Assembly (NCBI GenBank): GCA_032718475.1
Contig: JAUCBJ010005387.1
Coordinates: forward strand, 1-40,260
Origin: Nemertoderma westbladi
Lineage: Eukaryota > Xenacoelomorpha > Nemertodermatida > Nemertodermatidae
Direction: 5' to 3'
Length of the DNA: 40,260 bases
Shown piece after piece: positions 11,869-21,800 of this stretch. The position numbers were made by a program, and so were the translations under genes. Within the stretch, counting starts at the first letter, position 1, and every line of letters begins with the position of its first letter. The notes under the pieces were generated by a model, which worked only from the letters and a program-made list of their open reading frames with translations, had not been told where the DNA came from and made no database searches.

Positions 11869-12768
11869 GGGGTTTCTTATCTTACGTTTCGGAACAACGA
11901 GTTCCATAGCCGCCTTCCAGTTGCCACAGTTAATGAACTCCACCAATATCTCGAACACGTGGTTTACCGCTAAAATCCTACGACACACCAAATCCAGATT
12001 CTCAGCCAACGGCAATTGCGCGTGGCCTACACCTAACTCATTGGCTGCAGCTAAGCAACGTCCTTTCTGGTGGTTGTGGTCTACCAACCCACCTATTATA
12101 TATGCGTTCCCTTCCACTAAAGTTTCTAAAACATTGGGAGATTCCGAAGTCAAATAAACTACATCCGATTTGTTATAGAGTTGAGTAAAATGTTGGGAAT
12201 GGAATGGAACGTCCCATTGTTTGTAACCCGATAAAACGGAATCGAATCTGTCTCTGGTGGCCCCCATGAAGCTGGTTACAGCGAACTGGGCGGGATGGGG
12301 GGAGCGTCGATTGGTCGCATAGCAACGCTGCAACTGTTTGCAAAGTTTACGGATATCGCGATCGGTCATCAATTCGTCAAAGCTGAGATCCACGACGATG
12401 GCTACACGACTGGCTTCCACGTCCGAGGTCAGTTTGTAGACGACACGGGGACGGGGGTCTGGTTGTCTAGCAACTACTGACTCATGTATATTTAGTTTGG
12501 ATTTAAGTTTTCGTTTCTTTTTAAGCGCAACTTTTCTTTCCTTCCAACGTGACTCCTTCAGTTCGCGTTTTTCCTGGCGACTGAGATGGACTTTCGGTCG
12601 CGTTAGCGTACCCATATCGGAATGTTTATCGGGGTATTCCAATTCTACTTGGACCGATAGTTCTTTGTCGTCGGAGTGTTGTAGCCCTTGTTCATCTTTG
12701 TCTGGATACTCGAAACCTACATCGATACATGCTGTCTCTGTGTTGTTCGGTGGAGAAGAAATATCCAT
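11623..12768 (-). CDS. TRMT10A: tRNA (guanine-N1)-9 methyltransferase, TRMT10A-like, with a repeat-encoded tail
   Basis: Intronless gene of 381 codons starting at an ATG (12768). Members of this family methylate N1 of guanine at position 9 of tRNAs, using S-adenosylmethionine and a SPOUT fold. Residues 1-55 are acidic. Residues 60-95 form the basic RQEKRELKESRWKERK / KKKRKLK region seen in eukaryotic Trm10. The SPOUT domain runs from about 120 to 296: VVDLSFDELM (125-134), YLTSESPN (205-212), IIGGLVDHNHQKG (224-236, with the family's putative catalytic Asp at 230), HAQLPL (249-254), AVNHVFEIL (267-275) and VPKRK (292-296). The motifs fit TRMT10A better than TRMT10B. After NPP at 299-301 the family's usual tail is replaced by six 13-residue repeats (302-381), and the stop (11623-11625) is itself a variant repeat unit. 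OARD1 lies 593 bp upstream on the same strand. An extra intron inside the array cannot be excluded. Confidence 0.9.
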   Translation of the reverse strand: MDISSPPNNTETACIDVGFEYPDKDEQGLQHSDDKELSVQVELEYPDKHSDMGTLTRPKVHLSRQEKRELKESRWKERKVALKKKRKLKSKLNIHESVVARQPDPRPRVVYKLTSDVEASRVAIVVDLSFDELMTDRDIRKLCKQLQRCYATNRRSPHPAQFAVTSFMGATRDRFDSVLSGYKQWDVPFHSQHFTQLYNKSDVVYLTSESPNVLETLVEGNAYIIGGLVDHNHQKGRCLAAANELGVGHAQLPLAENLDLVCRRILAVNHVFEILVEFINCGNWKAAMELVVPKRKIRNPPTNQQTMSTPACPSTNQQTMSTPACPSTNQQTMSTPACPSTNQQTMSTPACPSTTQQTMSTPTCPSTNQQTMSTPTCATTN

Positions 12769-13361
12769 TAGGGCCTATTTCATTTTTTATCTGCAGTTTA
12801 TAATAGTCCTACTGAGTACTGATATCGGTACTGAATCAATTATATAAATGACGCGTGAATGAATACACTAGGCCAATGATATAAACGGGCGTATATTATA
12901 CACAATCTATAGTCTGAATGCAGGCAGGTCACATCGCGTACGTTTAAAGAGTACCGGTAACGGTAACTCAATAAAGGAGAGGTCACGGTTTGACTTTTAC
13001 AATTCGGTGTTCTGATTCGGCTGGTAAACTGCTCTGCTACTGGCTGACTGGTGACTGGGTGCTGGGTAGTGGGTACTGTTATACCTTTCAGCCTTTCTAC
13101 CTTTTAACCATTTTGTAAACGATTTTGTCATTAAATTACAATCATTCTTGTTAATTACAGAATAATGTAAAAATTCATAATTTGAAATTGTTCATCTTCA
13201 GAAATGCCCTTTTAAAAGTAGGTACCGGTAACTCGTAATTCTAAATCTAATTCAACAGTTTACAAAATTATAATTACACATAACTACTGTTACTGAACTA
13301 CACATACACAGTATTGCAGTATTGATAACTGGAATAAATCACTTATAATTTTTCACATACT
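12769..13361. other. Spacer between OARD1 and TRMT10A, both transcribed leftwards
   Basis: This 593-bp gap must hold the 3' end of OARD1 and the promoter or 5' end of TRMT10A. I found no TTTATT (AATAAA on the minus strand) in it, and no convincing promoter motif. A repeated CTGGT/GGGTGCTGGG segment lies near 13020-13070. Confidence 0.4.
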
Positions 13362-13805
13362 TTACAAATAATAAACAGTAAGTTGAATATTCGTGCTACT
13401 GAATACATCATGCAATATTCCCTTAACATGTGTCCAACTCAACCCATCCAATCCGCAACCAATACGTGGCATGGAAATACTCGTTACGCCGTTTGATTCA
13501 GCATGATTGCGCATATGTTGGAGACTCCCTTCTAGGGACTTATAGTCAGGTTTATTAAAGTAACGATCTTTGGTAACTAAATAGTATATATAACGCGAGT
13601 TACGATTTAGCACAGCTATGTCGCCCACAACAGAATTTTGTTGCCTAAGTTCGGTTACTCCACCAAATCTCTTCTTAAATTCTACAGCTATACCCTTGCC
13701 CATGACGCAGTCTCGAGATATGCAGTGAGCTAATGAGGAGATAGGTGGACATGCAAACAAATCTCCTTTAATTTCTGTTAATAATGAACGATTAGTTTCT
13801 GACAT
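13362..13805 (-). CDS. OARD1: ADP-ribose glycohydrolase OARD1 (TARG1), macrodomain
   Basis: Intronless 147-residue single macrodomain protein from an ATG at 13805, close to the roughly 152 residues of vertebrate OARD1. TARG1/OARD1 removes terminal ADP-ribose from glutamate and aspartate side chains and deacylates O-acetyl-ADP-ribose, in nucleus and cytosol. Visible motifs: ITE-like start, KGDLFACP (13-20), [25 protein letters not shown] (26-49, the ADP-ribose loop), RYIYYLVTK (71-79) and [12 protein letters not shown] (111-122). Known catalytic residues of the family, a lysine in the Y-Y-L-x-T-K motif and an aspartate in G-C-G-L-D, are present as K79 and D120, so activity is expected. The stop is TAA at 13362-13364. 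The gene lies in tandem with TRMT10A and diverges from PGK. The compact form suggests either ancestral intron loss or a retrocopy, but there is no poly(A) tail or decay, so a working gene is most likely. Confidence 0.93.
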   Translation of the reverse strand: MSETNRSLLTEIKGDLFACPPISSLAHCISRDCVMGKGIAVEFKKRFGGVTELRQQNSVVGDIAVLNRNSRYIYYLVTKDRYFNKPDYKSLEGSLQHMRNHAESNGVTSISMPRIGCGLDGLSWTHVKGILHDVFSSTNIQLTVYYL

Positions 13806-15677
13806 AATTGGTCATGTACTGTACCGGTATACAGGTATACCTACTGTAAGCCAGTAAGCCTCCCAGGGTGCAATAATAATAAAATCGAACCACACACTGC
13901 TAGCTCCTTCCATAAATTATTCATGTAACCCCCCCCCCCCCCCCCCCCCCCACCCCCCTGTCCCATGTCACCTTTTCAGAAATAAATTCACCACCACACT
14001 TGTGAAAAAAGATATGCGTACCTCTGGCAAAAGAAGCAGGTTACAGTGGTGGTGTTTTCTAACCAAAACAATAAACTAATCTCCATTACTTAATTAACGG
14101 AAAGGAGCAGGTTACAGTGGTGGGCTTTTCTAACCAAAACAATAAACAATATCTCAATAACATAGGGTATTTCATACTTATAGTCTTATTTTTGCAATAC
14201 GAAAATACCAGAGGTACGCATATGAACTATAACTAATAATTGAAATACGATACATGCCACCAGAAAACGCAGATTTGTACAAATGTGAACACATTTGATC
14301 AAATGTGTACCCGTGTAATGTAATGTTGTTGAACGGGACAATTGAACATAATTGAAAATATTTGAATTGGCAACAACCAAAATTTGTTCGCCAAAGGATA
14401 CATTTGAATACTTTTGAAACGCTTAGTAATCTGGAAACTCTCTGTAGTTTGCCGCGAACTGTCACTCACTGCAGCTGGAAAGGCGATGAGGATTTTGTTT
14501 ACCTTTATCGTGTGCGGTTAATAGTGTCTAGTAAGCAGGCCAATAGTTAGTGATGTTAAGGCATGTTCTGGTCTTTCTCTGTGCCCTCTCGGTGTCAGAC
14601 TAATGGCGCGACATCTCCCTGCACTAAATTAACTATTCTATGGTCTAGGTTCCTCTATCCATATAGCCATCCACTCCCATCCCTGTTGAAAATTCATAGT
14701 ACATTTCATCCTTTTCATTTAGAAACCACCTATATGCCATTTTTGCCGAAATGGATATTTCTGCATTTCTTTATGTTAAAATGTATTCTGAATCCGATTA
14801 ACACACTTAGAAGACCATACTCCCACGTATAACTGAGATATTTAACGTTTCAAAACCACCTATATGCCAGTTTTGGATAGACCGCATGATAACGAAATTT
14901 TTTTTTGAAGAACTAGATTCGATGTTTGTTCGCAGGCACGCTCTGGTTATTGTTTATTGTGTTAGAGACCCGGACATTTTTTTTTTGTTCATTGGGTATT
15001 GGTTCTCACTAAGTTGGTACAATATCGTGTTATTGGCTTTTAATAATATGTTACGTTTTACAATCCGTTGATTAGTACATTTCTGCAAAAATAAAAAATC
15101 ACGAAACTCTGTTTTGTAGAAAATGTACTAACCCACAAAATGTTATATAATTTTGCAACAAACATCTCTATGGCGTAATTTTTTTCTGCATTAAGTATAT
15201 TTAAGGGACAGTTATTCAATAAAACACCAGACTTTGTCATAAAGCAATCTAGGATTTGATTATAGAACACTGAAAATTTGAGGTCATTTTTCTAAAAATG
15301 GTTGTAGGCCTAGTGTGGGTAATAAAATAATACACTTCTGCTAAACACCGTCCATTTTAAGCAAACATTTAAATAGTTTAAACCCAGACACTATAATCCT
15401 CACAGCCAGGCTAAGTTTCTATGTGTGGCTTTGGCTTATACATACTGTACAATATGTACTTATACATACTGTACATGTACATGTCCTTGAAGATGCGGAT
15501 GATCTAGCAAATGTCATGGGTGATAGGGAGTTCTGGCGGTGCAAAGACAGTGTGTAGACACACGTCAGCACGTTATCCAGTTCACAGTTATCAGTGAGTC
15601 AGTGAGTGTTTCTAGGCCTATTCCTGTATTCCAGTATTCCTCCCTGTACCGGTATTAATTCCTGCATTGCATTGCAG
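13806..15677. other. Intergenic region between OARD1 and PGK
   Basis: No gene recognised. It carries a 23-base C run (13929-13951), the inverted-repeat element at 14012-14223, a roughly 24-bp direct repeat around ACCACCTATATGCCA (about 14725 and 14850), and TACATACTGTACA duplications near 15438-15480. The divergent promoters of OARD1 (left) and PGK (right) should lie at its two ends. Confidence 0.4.
14012..14223. mobile_element. 212-bp inverted-repeat (MITE-like) element with internal direct repeats
   Basis: Perfect 16-bp inverted ends: ATATGCGTACCTCTGG at 14012-14027 and its complement at 14208-14223. Between them lie two direct copies of a segment reading GCAGGTTACAGTGGTGG ... TCTAACCAAAACAATAAAC (about 14029-14075 and 14107-14150). 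A related single copy lies in PGK intron 5 at about 22380-22436. No coding. I could not see a clear target duplication. Confidence 0.55.
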
Positions 15678-15697
15678 TATTTTATAACCAACACCAA
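15678..15697 (+). promoter_or_regulatory. Possible TATA-like box and CCAAT motif upstream of PGK
   Basis: A TATTTTATAA stretch lies about 70-80 bases before the PGK start codon, closely followed by ACCAATCA. Position and sequence fit a core promoter or leader. The transcription start is unknown, and the CCAAT lies downstream of the TATA-like box, which is not the usual order. Weak call. Confidence 0.25.
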
Positions 15698-15756
15698 TCA
15701 CTACAGCACTACCGGCAGACCGGTATCACATTGTCTTGCTTGGAACCGTCGGTATT

Positions 15757-15818
15757 ATGGCCTTCAACAAGCTATCCATTGATAAAGTAGACCTGAAGGG
15801 AAAACGCATTCTAATGCG
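15757..15818 (+). CDS. PGK1: PGK exon 1 (residues 1-20 plus part of Arg21)
   Basis: Starts at an ATG in GGTATTATGG and reads [20 protein letters not shown], the usual PGK N-terminus. The donor is GTAAGT at 15819. The split Arg codon (CG|G) just before VDFNVP is a typical animal PGK intron position. Confidence 0.93.
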
Positions 15819-18800
15819 GTAAGTCTGAAGTCCTGTACAGACAGACAGATGCTGAGCTGCAGTCTGCGAGTCTGGTAGTGAAGTCGAAGTCTGCTCCTGC
15901 TCAAGTCAGTTAGCTGGTTAGGAACACTGGTCACTTTCTGGCTGGAGCTCAGCTAAAAATTGTCCACATATTTACAGCCAGAAAGTGTCCGTGCAGCCAT
16001 TATTTGTCCTTCAACAGGCTGCGATTATATTTCCGGACATATTTTGGCTGTACCTCCCACTAGTACTCAAAGCAGACAGAGGCAGAAGCTGGGCACATAG
16101 CCTAATGGGACAATTTTTATTTTTAATATTAATGATAGTTATCCCAACGATGAGATTCTATTTCTCAAATTAATTTATACAGAATTTTATGGCGATTCTA
16201 ATGGCATAATTTTTAGAATGCCAATGTTAAAATTTCACTGCCAGTTTTCAAATTAAATTTAGCATTGTTTTCTATGGAGAAATTTCACTCTGAGAGCGTT
16301 TTCCGCGGACACATTCTGCTGTTCTGGCTGTAAATTAGACAAATTGTGACCAGTGTTCTTAGCTGCAAGTGCTCAGGCAGTCAGGCTCACGCTCTGAAAC
16401 TCACATGGACAGATGGACATGGAGCTGTGGCGGTGATGCTGATGGTTTGTTTTGATAGGCGCCATGCTGCCATGCCATGCGCAAATGCGCTATCGGTATC
16501 ACTATATCTGTATATCAGTATCAGTATATATATATCTTGACAGCCTGATATCAATAGGCCTACAGCAATAGGCTGTAGGCCGGGTGGGTTGCTGGACGCC
16601 CTACTTAACCCCTAGGCCTATTAGTTAAACAGTTAAAAACGCTTTTAAAAAACTTTAAATAACGCTATTAGCTTAATAAGGTTGCTTGACACCCTTTTAA
16701 ACCTAAAAGCACTTTTAGTCTGCTAAAAGCGCTTTTAGTAAGACAACTATTTTCTATGGAGCCACTATGCACTAATAGGGGTTAAAAGTTACTTCGAAGC
16801 ACCTTTTAGTTGCTATTAAAGGCTATAACAATAATGCATTATATATTTTTGTACCATAACATTATTAATATCGTGTCATTTTTTGTGGCCACATTTGTTC
16901 TAGAACAATGAATATATCAATGTTTAATGTCAAATATATTCTAGAATAATCATACTATACTAGAACCAATATTAGAAGTTATAATGATCATTAAAAGTGA
17001 CTAACTACGAAGTCCAAAAAACGTAGAGGGTTGCCTCCATGGCGATATATTACCCTAATTAGATTCTAGAAATATATTATTTCGTATTATTTAATGTTTT
17101 TATTTCGGTATCTTACACATGCAAGTTTATTTTTTATTATGTCAGTGCATTTGATGTTGATGCTTGACAACATAACGCAAATGAAGTTAAATCGTGAGCG
17201 CGTATTATGAAGTAAAGACAACCCATTTGAGGTTTTCAGTGACAAAGAACTTATCCAAAGGTTTCGGTTTGATAAATCAGCAATTATAGACATTCCAGAT
17301 ATCATTCGCGACGATTTTAAGAGATATGATTAATTAATACATAATTAATATTTATTTATTAATTCAACTTTTTACTTTTATTATATTATTTATTGACGCG
17401 GGGGTGGTCTAGCGCATTCCTCTAGACAGGCTCGTTCTTTGTCATTCCATGCTGGCTTTCTATTTCTTTTCGCCATCTTAATGTCTAAGTTAGTATGTAG
17501 TTATAATGAGAGTCTCAGTCGTATATTTAGGCAAGTCAATCTAGCATAACAGCATAAGACCTAAAATATATTTCCTTCCTATCATAAATTTTAGTGACAG
17601 AAAAATTTATTTTCTAATCACATTTTCTACATTTCTATGCTCGAACGCAGATCGAATACTGTAGGACTGTAATACATACAGTACATATAATTTGTATGAA
17701 ATTATGTAAATAAATAAATCAATTTATAAACGCAAAAGTATATCTCTGTCATTGCGTTATAAAAGTTTTAGTTTTAAGTTAAGGAGTTTAGTTTTAGCGA
17801 ATTAGTTTTTGTTTACACGTTTTCCCCTTCTTTTCCTAGATTGAATGGACTACTTGTGGCTGTGGGCCTTTATTATTTTTTACAATTATAATACACAAAC
17901 TTGAATTCTAGAAATAGTGATAGAGCTATAGTGATGAGATGGTATTATTTATTATTTAATTACTAATAGCGCTATTAAAGCCCCAATTAGCACTAATAAT
18001 CCTATTAGTAAAAAGGGCTATTAATAATGTTTCAGGCAACGCTTTTTAAAGTCGCTATTTACTAATAGTACTATTAGTGCTAATAGCCTTTTTAATCCTA
18101 ATAGCGCTTTTCCACTAATAGCGCGTCCAGCAACCCACCCCAGGCGTAAAGTTAGGCAACTTGCACTTCTACTCCTACTCGCTACTGACAGACTGAAGTT
18201 GAAGTTTGTCTATGAACACTTTATATTCTGATATTGGCTAGTTACTGAGTTAATCCTCATTTGTTATTGACAGGGTTGATTTCAACGTTCCTTTGAAGGA
18301 CGGTGTGATTACAAACAATCAGCGTATTGTTGCTTCTCTACCAACTATTGAGTATGCCTTGAACAACGGCGCCAAATCGGTTGTGTTAATGTCCCATTTG
18401 GGTCGTCCAGATGGACAACAAAATGAGAAATATTCTCTGAAACCAGTTTCAGAAGAACTCGCAAGACTTTTAAACCGGTGGGTTATTTTAATTGCCATGT
18501 TTTTTTATTAATTTATTGGCACAAGTTTATTCCTATTTTCTGACCCACCTTCTGTACCGTACCAAAGTAATTATTGCATTACCAGTAGGCAGGTAGGCTT
18601 ACAATTCCAAATAATTTTCTGAAGATAATATCAGGAAGGATTGCACTGAGCTGCTGTTATGTATTTTTCTTATACTCTATCAGTATAGGCCTACTTCAGT
18701 ACTTGGTATAAACTATTATCGGTACTAAAAGATTTTGTTTCCACAACTGACGACAGGCTGACAACATAACAGCCATATAGCCTACACCATAACAGGAATG

Positions 18801-21800
18801 GCATAACGAAACAAAACGAAAGAAATATATCAATTTCGTTTCGTTTTCAAACGTAACGTCCAGGCAGGTGAAATTCCAGGACCAGTTACTATATTGTATA
18901 GAGTAGGCGTACTAATTTACTATCAGTATTGCCTTAGTGCCTTATTATTTCTACTGTAATCCGCCTTACACTGTTGCATTGTAATGTTAACGGAAACTGG
19001 TGGGCAATAAAGGTTTCTGTGTTGAACTGTCTTGAAAATTTGACTGTTTCTGTCTTTTTAATTTAACGAAACGAAACAATTATTTTTTCGTTTCCTTTAA
19101 TTTTTTTTCGTTTCGTTATGCCATCCCTGCACCATAACAGTTTTATTAATTTACAAAACATTATTCTGTATATATAATAAATATTTTAAGGTTTTCGAAT
19201 TTCCATATTAAACTAATAAATTGATAATTGTTGATTGTGTTTGTTTAGCAAAGTTATTTTCCTTTCTGATTGCATTGGTAACGAGGTGGAGAGGACTTGT
19301 TTGGATCCGATCGAGGGCAGCGTTATCTTGTTAGAGAATCTAAGGTTCCACATTGAGGAGGAAGGGAAAGGTGTCGACGCTAGTGGAAATAAGGTGCCTA
19401 TTAATTCCTATTTCCTCTAATTTGTTTAAATATATATAAAATGTGTTAACGTTTTATTTACCTAATAGAAACCGGGAGTTCGTTCGAGGAACCCAGACAC
19501 GGTTATACGCCCTCTACTGGTCAGAAAGGGTATAATTATATTGGCGTAAAATTATGATAAATCTCCTGCTGATAATATTGTTTCTTACTTCTTGTAAATA
19601 ACTTCCATCATATTCGCAACGTCGTCTGCGACAATGACTGCAATGTTGGCCCTGAATTTGATTCTACCAACAATAGTTATTTAATTAATTATTACCGGTA
19701 GTTCATTATTTAGTTAATTAGTTAATAATGTGCCGGCCCGGTGGATATATTCTAACATTATAGGTTATTAATCTAAGCTTAAAACGTAGAACATAGAAAT
19801 AGGCATTCCACATTGTATCCCAAATAATATATAATAGAGTTGAAACAGAGACCTGTTTTTCTTAATCCCGGTAAACCAGAGACCTACCCGGAGAATTATT
19901 TTGAAAAATACCAGAGCCAGAGATCAGAGACTTTGCTTATTTTTGTACTTACAATTTTATTACTCCCCTATAGTACAAACAGGTACATACGGCCTTAGAA
20001 CTATTTTTCTATGGTTCAATTACAGTAAATCCAACCCCAACCCTGACCCTTTGTAAGAAAATAAGCACACGTACAGTTTGGGGGCCTTAATTAATATTAA
20101 TTTGGTTATTTGTTTATTAATTCATTCTTATTTTGTTATTGTTAATATTATGTTACATTGATTTGTTTTGCGCCATAGGTACCGGTACTTTGTTAATTAA
20201 AGGCACTTATTTTGCAATTGTTCAAATCATAAACATTTCAATATACTAAACTTAGTCATTTACGAATACTTAGTGCACATAGTGCTCTACTGGCCCCATT
20301 TACAAGCCTCGTTCGTTATACTCGTTCTCTCCATTTGGTCGTCATATTATCTATCCTATAACAAATTGAATGAGAACAGCCCTTTCTTTCACTTTTAAAC
20401 TTTACGGGAGCTCAAATTAATCATCTTCATCCTTAAATAAGAACCATCTTTAGGTACTAATTTAACTTAAAATTAAACGCACCTTAAATTAATTAAATAG
20501 AAGATTATCGGTACATTTATTAGAAATAGTGTAAAAGTGAATATATAATTGTGTTGAAGTGGTGTATGTAAAATAAAATAGTTAAAAATTAAAGAAATTA
20601 TTAATTGTAAAAAATTTGTGAAAAATAATCATCATTTCACATTTTTTGTTGTACAGGATCTATTTTTAAATATATATTTCTGTCAAATCACTGATCTCTG
20701 GATAAAATGTCTGTTTTCAATACCCGGGAACCAGAGACCTATCCGGAGACCAAAAAACCATCCGGAGAATCCAGAGATCAGAGAACAGTTACTTAAGTCT
20801 CTGTTTCAACTCTAATATATAATTATATTTTAGGTATGCCAGGACCTATAATAGTTAAAATAGTTTACTATCATAGTGAAAGAGTGGAGTTACATATCGC
20901 GGGTTTCACGTCGCTATATAGTACCAGTACCTCTCAGCCCCGCATTAAAATTACTTTATTTCACATCGTATTTCACGCCCAGTTGGAATGATAAAATGTA
21001 TTGCACTGCTATCCTACTGAGCTAATATAACAGCCATTTAGTTCGGTGTGGTTTCCAGTGCAGATATTAATATTGGTTGTGTCAGAACCTTTCCTTTTCA
21101 TTGTGAGAGCTGAGAGGGTTAAGGAAACCATACCAGACATTATTGATGGACTAATTAATTTAATCTATCTTAACTATTAATAATATTATTAATTCACATA
21201 ATTTCACTCCATTTCAAGGCGAAAGCGGCGCCCCAAGATGTTGCGTCTTTTCGTACGGCGTTGACTCGTTTAGGCGATGTCTACGTTAACGACGCGTTCG
21301 GTACAGCGCACAGAGCTCACAGTTCCATGGTCGGTATAGCCCACAAACACCGGGCGTCTGGCTTCCTTCTCAAAAAGGAGTTGGACTATTTCGCCAAAGC
21401 AATACATTCACCGGAGCACCCTTTCCTAGCTATATTGGGCGGGTGCGTATCCAACTATTTAATATTATAATTATATAATACAGTCAAGTACAACACAGAG
21501 GTTGCACAGATTTGATAAGACCTATTTTGTGAACAGGAGAGCTTAATTTGCAGTCATTTGTTCAATTTAACTATTAAATTTGATGGTTATAATATTTCAC
21601 AGTTTCACAGGTTATAAAATTCACAGTTTCTAACTAAAATAATGTCCCTTTTGCCCATATTTATTTCTATTGTATTTCACTTTTGAGTTGTTTTTCCTCC
21701 ACAGGGCCAAGGTTGCAGATAAAATACCTCTTATAGAGAACCTTCTGGATAAAGTAGACGAGATGATAATAGGAGGTGGTATGGCCTTCACCTTCCTTAA

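Larger units (their letters stand above)
16582..18140. mobile_element. PIF/Harbinger deletion derivative in PGK intron 1
   Basis: Exact 18-bp terminal inverted repeats, GGGTGGGTTGCTGGACGC at 16582-16599 and its complement at 18123-18140, bound 1559 bp. Near both ends lie many palindromic words of the type CTAATAGCGCTATTAG or CTAAAAGCGCTTTTAG (for example 16723-16738 and 17963-17977), and a GTTGCTTGACAC-like word occurs inverted near both ends. Inside are remnants of the two Harbinger proteins, a transposase piece on the plus strand and a Myb/SANT-type start on the minus strand. A 3-bp target duplication expected for the superfamily is not evident. Just outside the left end is a perfect 10-bp hairpin (GGCCTACAGC, 16558-16581). 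Confidence 0.8.

Noticed and set aside
17087-17305. Minus-strand 72-codon frame opposite the Harbinger transposase remnant
   Set aside because: It is the antisense shadow of the plus-strand NPFE...RFRF fragment and shows no family resemblance.
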